A stretch of DNA of 6,857 bases. Origin: an uncultured Clostridia bacterium (lineage in GTDB: Bacteria; Bacillota; Clostridia; Peptostreptococcales; Anaerovoracaceae). The notes beneath the pieces are model-generated. The model had not been told where the DNA came from and ran no database searches. It was given only the letters and a program-made list of their open reading frames with translations. Made by a program: the position numbers and the translations under genes. Each line of letters begins with the position of its first letter. The first letter of the stretch is position 1. The stretch lies in assembly GCA_938009115.1 (NCBI GenBank), contig CALLHZ010000013.1, positions 1 to 6,857 on the forward strand, in the 5' to 3' direction. Positions 1 to 5,238 of this stretch are shown here, in pieces.

Positions 1-1108
1 TGTTGATGGCGATGCCGATGGAAATAGCTTCCACATCAGCGCCGGAGCGTTGCGTCTGGGATTTGACCTGGCTCACCTGGTATTTGATCTGCTCGCTGCT
101 GCTGTTGGAGGAACTGTCAGCAAGCCCTTCTTCAGCCGGATACGTGGGGATCTGCGCATTGCTGCTTGTTCCTGCCACGCCACCGTCGCCAAGCCCGGAA
201 AAGTAAGATTCGGTGCTGATCGAGGATTCGCTGATCACACCGGTGTTGTTTCCATCTGCCGAAGGCGTATAAAGAGTTTCTTCCTTGATCATTGCATCCG
301 TGTTGATCCGGGCCGTAACTGAGATCTTGAAATCATCTTCTTCGTAGGGGCCGGTCAGCACGGTATGGATCTTCTTCCTGATCTCGTTTTCGATCTCTTT
401 GGTAAGGGTGACTTTCAGAAAATCGGGGCTGCCGTTGATGCCGTCGTCGGTAAGATCATTACCCTGGCTGTCGATCAGCGCGATATTGCCTTGATCAAGA
501 CCGAGGACCGATCTGGCGATCAGATTCCGGATGCCGGCGATCTGTCCGGCTGAAAGCGTATACCCTTTCTCCGTGTGTATCACGGCGGAAGCCGAGGTGC
601 TCTTTTTCTCCTCCAGATAAAACACCTTGTCCTCCGGCATCGTGATGGTCACGACGGCATCCCGTACACCGTCGAGGGTCCGGATGGAAGCAGCGATCCG
701 TTCCTGCAGCTGGATGTTCGCATATTGTTTCTTCTCATAGTCTGTAGTCAGCATCCCGCTACCCTTTTCGATGAGATAGTAGCTGAGACCGCTCTTGGGA
801 TACCCTTCGGTAGCCAGCGCCATCCGGATCTGGTCCTCTTCGTCTTTCAAGACCAGAATGGAATCGTTGTGATCCACTTTCGCACTAACGCCCATCTCCT
901 GAAGCTTGCCAAGGATCTCCACCGCTTCTGTCTGCGCCAAGCCTTCATAGATGACCACATAATCTTTTGTGTTCAGGAACACGCTCAGCACCAAAGCAAT
1001 AACCAGCGCCGCCGCGGTTCCTCCGGCGATCGCTTTTTTCTTTGCCTTTGAAGCGTCAGCCCAATACTGCTTCGTGGCGGTCAATGCTCTTTTGATTTGC
1101 TCGTTCAT
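1..1108 (-). CDS. fliF: Flagellar MS-ring protein FliF (N-terminal 369 residues, cut by left edge)
   Basis: FliF forms the MS ring in the cytoplasmic membrane, on which the rod, export apparatus and C-ring are built. The frame starts at ATG 1108 (MNEQIKRALTATKQYW) and stays open to base 1. The visible protein has a cytoplasmic N-terminus, one membrane helix at about residues 26-45 (AIAGGTAAALVIALVLSVFL), then a YscJ/FliF ring-building domain to about residue 225, with a typical stretch LQERIAASIRTLDGVRDAVV. The start of the FliF C-terminal domain follows, with a Ser/Asn-rich linker (DSSSNSSSEQ) near residue 340. Family members are usually 500-560 residues, so the second membrane helix and the FliG-binding tail lie outside the window. 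The gene begins 23 bases after fliE. Its Shine-Dalgarno is poor (AGGA touching the ATG), so coupling to fliE translation is likely. The family call is firm. Confidence 0.95.
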   Translation of the reverse strand, partial: MNEQIKRALTATKQYWADASKAKKKAIAGGTAAALVIALVLSVFLNTKDYVVIYEGLAQTEAVEILGKLQEMGVSAKVDHNDSILVLKDEEDQIRMALATEGYPKSGLSYYLIEKGSGMLTTDYEKKQYANIQLQERIAASIRTLDGVRDAVVTITMPEDKVFYLEEKKSTSASAVIHTEKGYTLSAGQIAGIRNLIARSVLGLDQGNIALIDSQGNDLTDDGINGSPDFLKVTLTKEIENEIRKKIHTVLTGPYEEDDFKISVTARINTDAMIKEETLYTPSADGNNTGVISESSISTESYFSGLGDGGVAGTSSNAQIPTYPAEEGLADSSSNSSSEQIKYQVSQVKSQTQRSGADVEAISIGIAIN

Positions 1109-1131
1109 TCCTGCTGGTCCAATCGAGATTA

Positions 1132-1458
1132 TTACAGATTAATCCGCATGACTTCGTTGTATACATCCAATACTTTGTTCCGGAGCTGGACCATGGTCTG
1201 AAGCGCCAGCTCTGCCTTCGCTGCGTTGATCAGCATCGTGTGGGTGTCGTCCATATTCCCCACCGACAGGTTGTAGGCATCCGTTTGTGTCACGGCCTCG
1301 GTGTCTTCCACCGTTTGGATCATATCCATGACAAACTCCTTGAAAGCAGGCGTCTGCTCTTCGCCGGGAACTGCGCTTGTGATGTTCTTTATGTCTTGCG
1401 CCCGGCCGATCGACCCGGCGCCGTTGAGGATATTTGAATTGATGGGAACGATAAACAT
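1132..1458 (-). CDS. fliE: Flagellar hook-basal body protein FliE
   Basis: FliE is the small adaptor joining the MS ring and export gate to the proximal rod. The protein is 108 residues, normal for the family. The conserved part is the C-terminal half: a helix around residues 40-60 (FKEFVMDMIQTVEDTE) and the signature ending ELALQTMVQLRNKVLDVYNE, residues 83-102. The first 35 residues are variable, as is usual. It ends in tandem TAA TAA stops. The ATG at 1458 is the only sensible start, since no other ATG, GTG or TTG lies in frame between it and the end of flgC. The nearest Shine-Dalgarno (AAAGGA) is about 13 bases away, longer than usual. It lies 26 bases after flgC in the flgB-flgC-fliE-fliF order that is standard in Bacillota. 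Confidence 0.96.
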   Translation of the reverse strand: MFIVPINSNILNGAGSIGRAQDIKNITSAVPGEEQTPAFKEFVMDMIQTVEDTEAVTQTDAYNLSVGNMDDTHTMLINAAKAELALQTMVQLRNKVLDVYNEVMRINL

Positions 1459-1484
1459 AATTGCCGCTGCATCCTTTCGTGTTG

Positions 1485-1916
1485 TTATCTGCCGATTTCC
1501 AGGGCTTTCAGCGCCATCGCCTTGACGGCATTGAAGGCCGTCACGTTGGCTTCGTACGCCCGGCTGGCTCCAAGCATGTCGATCATCTCCTGGGCGGTGT
1601 TGACGTTCGGATACATCACATATCCGTCTTCATCAGCATCCGGATGGTCCGGTTCATAGATAGGGACCAGTTCTGACGGATCCTCCGCGATCGCTTCGAC
1701 CTGCACGCCGCCGCCTGCGGCCTTTTGAAGAGCGGAAGCGAAACTGTCCTCACCGCTTTCAATGCTGCTGAGAACGACCATCTTGCGACGGTAAGGCCCA
1801 CCGCCTTCCGTTCTTGTTACACGGGCATTGGCGATATTCTGCGAGATCACATCCATCCGCAGTCTTTGGGCCGTCAGACCTGAGCCGGTGATATTGAATG
1901 ATCTGAGAAAATTCAT
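1485..1916 (-). CDS. flgC: Flagellar proximal rod protein FlgC
   Basis: FlgC is a structural subunit of the proximal rod of the basal body, exported by the flagellar type III system. The 143-residue protein has both ends of the flagellar rod family. The N-terminal motif at about 10-31 (TGSGLTAQRLRMDVISQNIA) is followed by the Arg-rich PYRRKMVVL segment. The C-terminal segment at 101-143 runs from YPNVNTAQEMIDMLGASRAY through YEANVTAFNAVKAMALKALE. These end helices pack together in the axial coiled coil. The start at 1916 lies 2 bases after the flgB stop. The Shine-Dalgarno AAGGGAG (1926-1932) lies inside the end of flgB with 9 bases of spacing, so the two genes are translationally linked. Length and both motifs fit FlgC rather than FlgB, FlgF or FlgG. 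Confidence 0.97.
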   Translation of the reverse strand: MNFLRSFNITGSGLTAQRLRMDVISQNIANARVTRTEGGGPYRRKMVVLSSIESGEDSFASALQKAAGGGVQVEAIAEDPSELVPIYEPDHPDADEDGYVMYPNVNTAQEMIDMLGASRAYEANVTAFNAVKAMALKALEIGR

Positions 1917-1918
1917 GG

Positions 1919-2308
1919 CTATTTTCTCCCTTCGCTGATTGCGTATCGCAGACGGGAAATCGTATCTGTCATGCTGCGCACAAGATATTGGTACTGGATC
2001 TGGGTCCGGGCAAGCTCAATGTTTTCTGTGTCGAGATTTACATTGTTGCCGTCGAGACGTTCCGCTCCCGCAGGGTCGCTATAGGTGCGGATCGCCGCAT
2101 CTTGAACAGCAGCTTGCCGCTTTTGCATATCCGCCTCGGAGCTCAGCGACTGGACCTTCTTTTTTAGCTCGGCCTCAAAGGATACCTTCCGGGCCTTATA
2201 CCCCGGCGTCTCGTAGTTGGCGATATTGCCGGATATCGCCTTCTGCCTCTGCCACACCCCGTCCAACGCTTTTTGCACGACGGCGGATGCTATGGATTGT
2301 CCGATCAT
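1919..2308 (-). CDS. flgB: Flagellar proximal rod protein FlgB
   Basis: FlgB is the cell-proximal rod subunit that works with FlgC, FlgF and FlgG. From ATG 2308 the protein is 129 residues, the usual family size. It carries the rod-family motif at 21-37 (RQKAISGNIANYETPGYKAR) and the FlgB-typical C-terminal segment at 88-121 (NNVNLDTENIELARTQIQYQ). I chose 2308 because AGGAGG at 2315-2320 sits 6 bases upstream and the homologous part begins there (MIGQSIASAVVQKAL). The frame also extends in-phase to an ATG at 2386, but that ATG lies in the loop of a leader hairpin, lacks a good ribosome site, and would add 26 residues unlike the family. It is the first gene of the operon and sits behind the c-di-GMP riboswitch leader. 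Confidence 0.96.
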   Translation of the reverse strand: MIGQSIASAVVQKALDGVWQRQKAISGNIANYETPGYKARKVSFEAELKKKVQSLSSEADMQKRQAAVQDAAIRTYSDPAGAERLDGNNVNLDTENIELARTQIQYQYLVRSMTDTISRLRYAISEGRK

Positions 2309-2334
2309 GGAGGACCTCCTGTTCGCTGAATGGT

Positions 2335-2436
2335 TTATTTTTGAACGCTTTTCCCGATTGATCCAATAAGAAAAGCCAAAGAGCATTCATTCGTATGATC
2401 TGTTCTTTGGCTTCTGCTTTCAGTATTTTCGCGCAT
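2335..2436 (-). CDS. Possible 33-residue leader ORF between riboswitch and flgB
   Basis: An ATG at 2436 opens a 33-codon frame ending in TAA at 2335-2337, 26 bases before the flgB ATG and in a different frame. The predicted peptide starts MRENTESRSQRTDHTNECSL and ends in SVQK. I do not recognise it. The reason for listing it is the strong Shine-Dalgarno AAGGAGAGG (2445-2453) exactly 8 bases upstream. That site lies just after the riboswitch aptamer and is also the 3' arm of the first hairpin. The frame covers the whole second hairpin (2373-2413), so ribosomes reading it would unfold that hairpin. It could be a regulatory leader peptide or a chance frame; sequence alone cannot decide. Confidence 0.3.
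   Translation of the reverse strand: MRENTESRSQRTDHTNECSLAFLIGSIGKSVQK
2366..2413 (-). terminator. Second leader hairpin with U-rich tail before flgB
   Basis: On the minus strand, AAGCCAAAGA (2404-2413) pairs perfectly with TCTTTGGCTT (2373-2382), giving a 10-bp stem with a 21-base loop. TTTTCTTATT follows (its first T shared with the stem). The tail is interrupted by a C and the stem is only moderately GC-rich, so it could be a weak intrinsic terminator, an attenuator or a stabilising stem. It lies after the riboswitch and before flgB, wholly within the possible leader ORF. Confidence 0.5.
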
Positions 2437-2437
2437 T

Positions 2438-2490
2438 AAAAAAACCTCTCCTTCGGTAGCCAGGCTGCCACACTTGCGTAGAGGCCCTCT
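2438..2490 (-). terminator. Riboswitch-associated intrinsic terminator
   Basis: On the minus strand CCTCT (2480-2484) can pair with AGAGG (2445-2449), which is followed directly by seven T (2438-2444). G-T pairs with the first Ts could lengthen the stem. An inner hairpin (GGCAGC/GCTACC, 2455-2469, with one C-A mismatch) would close the rest. The 5' arm overlaps the 5' strand of aptamer helix P3, so aptamer and terminator compete for the same bases. A second AGAGG copy at 2486-2490 could also pair with CCTCT. The outer stem is short, but the T tract and position make a terminator likely. Confidence 0.6.
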
Positions 2491-2522
2491 TGCTTTGCGT
2501 CCCATCCTTTCGAATGGTTTGC
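2454..2522 (-). promoter_or_regulatory. Cyclic-di-GMP-I (GEMM-I) riboswitch aptamer
   Basis: The minus strand reads GCAAACC, then a 6-bp hairpin CCATTC-GAAA-GGATGG (2502-2517) with a GNRA tetraloop, then GGGACGCAAAGC (2492-2503). Next comes GGGCCT (2482-2487), a variable loop, and GGCAGCCTGGCTACCGA (2453-2469), which holds the tetraloop-receptor side of P3. This is the conserved core of class I c-di-GMP riboswitches, with all blocks in order. By comparison with the V. cholerae Vc2 structure, G2522 and C2455 should be the two guanine-contacting positions, and the A run in GACGCAAAGC should hold the intercalating A. The third base of the usual GGUAGC is C here. The closing P1 helix is not evident. 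It lies about 75 bases downstream of the predicted start of transcription and 146 bases before flgB. Clostridioides difficile has the same class of riboswitch before its flgB operon. Confidence 0.92.
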
Positions 2523-2600
2523 TTTTGTCACTGACAGATTTTCACCTTGTCAATATCCGACTATCAACATGAATTATTTTTATTTAGTTGCTTGTTTCAA

Positions 2601-2636
2601 TGACGTCATATTACCTTCTGGCTGGACCGTTGTCAA
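2601..2636 (-). promoter_or_regulatory. SigA-type promoter of the flgB operon
   Basis: On the minus strand there is TTGACA at 2631-2636, exactly 17 bases, then TAATAT at 2608-2613. This is a perfect -35 and a one-mismatch -10. Transcription should begin near 2601, giving a leader of about 290 nt that contains the c-di-GMP riboswitch. Upstream, at about 2637-2680, the DNA is rich in A and T tracts and resembles an UP element. A second TTGACA at 2548-2553 has no convincing -10 and would start within the aptamer. Confidence 0.8.
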
Positions 2637-2677
2637 TGCGATTTTTCAAAAAAGAAAAAGTTTTTTGCGATTTTTGC

Positions 2678-2704
2678 TAAAGTATTATTTTCTTCGGCCG
2701 ATAA
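2678..2704 (+). promoter_or_regulatory. Sigma-28 (SigD/FliA) promoter, distal copy, before flgM
   Basis: TAAA at 2678-2681, 15 bases, then GCCGATAA at 2697-2704. This is an exact match to the flagellar sigma-28 consensus. Transcription should begin near 2711, about 145 bases before flgM. It overlaps the AT-rich DNA upstream of the divergent flgB promoter, so the two polymerases would sit back to back. Confidence 0.88.
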
Positions 2705-2775
2705 TAGATATTTATATGCCGCGCACTGGGGCCGGATCCGCCGAAAAAAGTGCCCAAAATATTGCAAAATTCAGG

Positions 2776-2781
2776 TATAAT
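2776..2781 (+). promoter_or_regulatory. Possible SigA -10 box before flgM
   Basis: TATAAT matches the SigA -10 consensus exactly. At 17 bases upstream the sequence is CCCAAA (2753-2758), a very poor -35, and there is no TGn extended -10. It could give weak sigma-28-independent transcription of flgM, or be chance in an AT-rich spacer. Confidence 0.25.
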
Positions 2782-2785
2782 GGAC

Positions 2786-2812
2786 TAAAGTTTTTTCAGT
2801 TTCGGCCGAAAT
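2786..2812 (+). promoter_or_regulatory. Sigma-28 (SigD/FliA) promoter, proximal copy, before flgM
   Basis: TAAA at 2786-2789, 15 bases, then GCCGAAAT at 2805-2812. This is the same layout as the distal copy, with a slightly weaker -10 (GCCGATAA expected). The -10 overlaps a perfect 12-bp palindrome, TTTCGGCCGAAA (2800-2811). Transcription would begin near 2819, about 36 bases before the flgM ATG. The two elements are 108 bases apart and share CTAAAGT and TTCGGCCGA, so one may be a duplicate of the other. Confidence 0.7.
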
Positions 2813-2854
2813 GTAGGGAAACGGTCAATTCGCATGGAATGGGAGGACAACAAA

Positions 2855-3175
2855 ATGGAAATTTCCTTTCTGAACAAAACCAAGGGCATACAACCGCAAA
2901 AGACGAACGATACTGCGACTGACCCCGCCAAAAAAATCAGTACCGAGGAAAACAACATCCACAGCATCAAGAATCAGGTGGATTCTTCGGAAATATCCGA
3001 AAGCCACTCCGGCAGTTTTGAGGACAAGAAGATCATGGTGGCCAAATCTGCGATCCTGTATGACGTATCCGTCAACACTTCCGAAAAGAAGATCGAGGCG
3101 CTGAAACAAGCCATCGAAAACGGGACCTACGACATACCCGCAGAAGAACTGGCAGAGACTATCTTAAAGAAATAA
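2855..3175 (+). CDS. flgM: Anti-sigma-28 factor FlgM
   Basis: FlgM binds and inhibits the flagellar sigma factor sigma-28 (SigD/FliA) until the hook is complete, so it times late gene expression. The 106-residue protein has the classic layout: a polar, low-complexity N-terminal half that is probably disordered, then the conserved sigma-binding region at about 61-104. Its key segment, residues 79-98, is KKIEALKQAIENGTYDIPAE, the FlgM family signature. I chose ATG 2855 because GGGAGG (2841-2846) lies 8 bases upstream. The in-frame ATG at 2834 has no such site and would add seven residues that include the Shine-Dalgarno itself. Two sigma-28 promoters stand before it, so FlgM should repress its own gene through its target. 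It is first in the operon with flgN, flgK and flgL. Confidence 0.93.
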   Translation: MEISFLNKTKGIQPQKTNDTATDPAKKISTEENNIHSIKNQVDSSEISESHSGSFEDKKIMVAKSAILYDVSVNTSEKKIEALKQAIENGTYDIPAEELAETILKK

Positions 3176-3205
3176 GCGGCGATCTTGCCGTAAAATCGAG
3201 GGACC

Positions 3206-3643
3206 ATGGATAATACACTTGTATACAACCGTATACCCGAGGGATTTTATCGCACGCTTTTTGAATTGCTCAAGCTGCATCAGGACATCATACCCGTGCT
3301 CAAAGATGAATTGAACAGCATCATCAGCGAAGATGCCGCAGCCCTGGATGAATGCTTGAAATCCCTTCAGGCCCTCACGCTGCGAATCAGAGCCACAGAA
3401 AGTCAGTCCGAAAAAATACTTAAGGAAAACGGCCTCAGCGCCGATATACTCTCTGACTCGATCCGGCAGATGCCGGAAGCAGAGCAGAGCCGTTACCATT
3501 CCTTAAAGGCCCAGTTTTCCGACAACCTGCGGGAGATCACCTTTTATCGCGACAAGTGCGGCGTGATGCTCAAGACCAGACTGTCCCGCCTGGACAGGCA
3601 GCCTCGGGCCGCCGGTCCGCAATCCTTTGAAATCACTGTATGA
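3206..3643 (+). CDS. flgN: FlgN-like export chaperone
   Basis: FlgN is the cytoplasmic chaperone that holds the junction proteins FlgK and FlgL for export. This 145-residue protein is mostly helical and charged, with heptad-like Leu/Ile spacing over about residues 15-75 (LFELLKLHQDIIPVLKDELN onward) and a second helical stretch at about 95-130 ending in YRDKCGVMLKTRL. This matches the FlgN fold pattern of long antiparallel helices. Identity rests partly on position: it lies between flgM and flgK, 30 bases after flgM and 21 before flgK, the standard Bacillota order. FlgN sequences are poorly conserved, so similarity alone would be modest. A GAGGGA ribosome site (3198-3203) lies only 2 bases before the ATG, a tight spacing. 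Confidence 0.75.
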   Translation: MDNTLVYNRIPEGFYRTLFELLKLHQDIIPVLKDELNSIISEDAAALDECLKSLQALTLRIRATESQSEKILKENGLSADILSDSIRQMPEAEQSRYHSLKAQFSDNLREITFYRDKCGVMLKTRLSRLDRQPRAAGPQSFEITV

Positions 3644-3664
3644 TCCTATGAGGAGGTCCACGCC

Positions 3665-5218
3665 TTGATCCCTACATTTATGGCCTATCAGATCGCAGGA
3701 AGCGCCATGGCCTCCAGCCGCGCGAACATCGATGTAACAGGAAACAACATCGCCAATGTGAGCACGCCGGGATACACGAGGCAACGCGTCGACCTGAGCT
3801 CGATCTCCAGCAGCGGGTATACACAGAAGTATACCGTCCCCGGCGTCACGACCGGCTTCGGCGTGAAAGTGCAGAATATTACGCAGATAAGAGACCCCTT
3901 CCTTGATATACGTTACCGGACCCAGAATGCCGAAAACGGAATGTACGACACTTTGCTCGCAGGGTTGTCCGATCTTGAAAATATCTTTGATGAAGCCGAC
4001 ACAGACGGTCTTCAGAGTGAATTATCTAATTTCATCTCTCAGCTCCAGGTTTTCGCCCAGACGCCCACAAGCAAGGACGTCTCCCTGATCGTCAGAACTG
4101 CGGCCCAGAAAGTGAATCAGATCCTGAATGTGTACGCCCGACAGACTTCTGAAGTCCGGCTGCAGCAGATCTATGATCTGGATAACGTCATCGTCAAGAA
4201 CAGCTTCAACGCCAAAGTCAAGAGTATAGCCGATCTGAATCTTCAGATCCGGGACGAACTCATTCACGGCAATACACCCAACGAACTGTTCGACAAAAGA
4301 AACATCATGATCGATGAATTGTCCAAGCTGGCCAACATAAAAGTGACTGCGGTTCCGGAAAAGATTTCCGAAAACCTGACCATAGAAAATCTCAACATTT
4401 CTTTGTATGACTCCTTGAGCGGCGGATCTGTGGGTATCGTCAGCGGGGGGCAATACAATACGCTCTCCGTCGTCGAGCATGACGATTCGGTGGGGATCCT
4501 CATGAGCAGCAGTTTTGGCGCTTATGACGGCAAAGATATTTCCGGCAGCTTTTCGGGCGGGTCCATCAAAGGCTATCTCGATCTGATCAACGGAAAAGGC
4601 GCCTATGCCGATGCTTCGGCGGGAGAAAACACTTTTCGGGGAACCCTCTACTTCCAAAGCCTGGCAGATACTTTCGCCAATCAATTCGCATCGATCTTCA
4701 ATGAACTGAACACCGATGCCGCCGGCAACCTGAAGCCCCTGTTTTCCCCGAGCGAAGGCAGCGTCATCACGGCAGGCAACATTCGGATCTCCGATGAATG
4801 GCTTGCGGACTCCTCTTACATCACGACAACCACTTCGACCCTTCCGAGCACCGGCGGCGAAAGCGACAATATCCTTCGCATGATCGCCAAAATGGACAGC
4901 GACATCTCCTTTAAAAAAGATCCGGCCGATCCGGCAAGTGAAGTCTTGTTTACAGGCACCTTTGCGGAGTACACATCCGGTCTCATTGCGGAATTGTCGT
5001 TGGAAGTGGAGCTGAACCAGAATTTCTCGGCCACAGCCACGAATGTGCTGTCAAGTCTGGCTTACGCCAGAGAGTCGATCTCCGGCGTTTCCCTGGACGA
5101 AGAAGGGATCAATCTGATGGCCTATCAGAAATCTTACCAGGCAGCCGCCCGCTATTTTACAGCGCTGGACGAAGCCATGGATATCGTCATCAATAAAATG
5201 GGCCTGGTCGGCCGCTGA
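3665..5218 (+). CDS. flgK: Flagellar hook-associated protein 1 FlgK
   Basis: FlgK (HAP1) is the first of the two junction proteins between hook and filament, exported by the flagellar type III system. The 517-residue protein begins MIPTFMAYQIAGSAM and has the rod/hook-family motif at about 22-43 (VTGNNIANVSTPGYTRQRVD). The C-terminal signature is SGVSLDEEGINLMAYQKSYQ followed by AAARYFTALDEAMDIVINKM. The end helices form the D0/D1 core, with the variable middle exposed. Length is normal to slightly short. The start is TTG at 3665, supported by AGGAGGT at 3651-3657 with 7-base spacing and by family N-termini of the form MIPTF. An ATG at 3680 is too far from the ribosome site and would trim the conserved N-terminus. 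Confidence 0.97.
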   Translation: MIPTFMAYQIAGSAMASSRANIDVTGNNIANVSTPGYTRQRVDLSSISSSGYTQKYTVPGVTTGFGVKVQNITQIRDPFLDIRYRTQNAENGMYDTLLAGLSDLENIFDEADTDGLQSELSNFISQLQVFAQTPTSKDVSLIVRTAAQKVNQILNVYARQTSEVRLQQIYDLDNVIVKNSFNAKVKSIADLNLQIRDELIHGNTPNELFDKRNIMIDELSKLANIKVTAVPEKISENLTIENLNISLYDSLSGGSVGIVSGGQYNTLSVVEHDDSVGILMSSSFGAYDGKDISGSFSGGSIKGYLDLINGKGAYADASAGENTFRGTLYFQSLADTFANQFASIFNELNTDAAGNLKPLFSPSEGSVITAGNIRISDEWLADSSYITTTTSTLPSTGGESDNILRMIAKMDSDISFKKDPADPASEVLFTGTFAEYTSGLIAELSLEVELNQNFSATATNVLSSLAYARESISGVSLDEEGINLMAYQKSYQAAARYFTALDEAMDIVINKMGLVGR

Positions 5219-5238
5219 TCCGGCAGGAGGACAAACCA

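Noticed and set aside
3..1051. Plus-strand open frames on the left (up to 158 codons)
   Set aside because: The minus strand here is clearly fliF; these are complementary shadows.
2310..2320. GGAGG-T-CCTCC symmetry at the flgB ribosome site as a sequestering hairpin
   Set aside because: A one-base loop cannot form, and the shorter alternative is too weak; probably chance.
2309..2386. In-frame extension of flgB to an ATG at 2386
   Set aside because: That ATG lies in the loop of a leader hairpin without a good ribosome site, while ATG 2308 has AGGAGG at 6 bases and matches the family N-terminus.
2366..2413. Inverted repeat as an invertible phase-variation switch like the C. difficile flg switch
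   Set aside because: The arms are only 10 bases with a 21-base interval, and the T-rich tail fits a hairpin terminator rather than a recombination site.
2525..2553. TTGACA at 2548-2553 as a second flgB promoter
   Set aside because: At 17 bases the -10 would be TGACAA, and the start would fall in the aptamer, destroying it.
2751..2767. Sigma-54 promoter (GTGCCC...TTGCAA) before flgM
   Set aside because: The TGGCAC element and the spacing of GG and GC do not match the -24/-12 consensus.
2569..2922. Plus-strand frame of 117 codons in the spacer, running into flgM
   Set aside because: It crosses three promoters and the flgM start in a different frame, and its translation resembles nothing known.
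4022..4684. Long open frame antisense to flgK (220 codons)
   Set aside because: Shadow of flgK; no domain, and no promoter or ribosome site.
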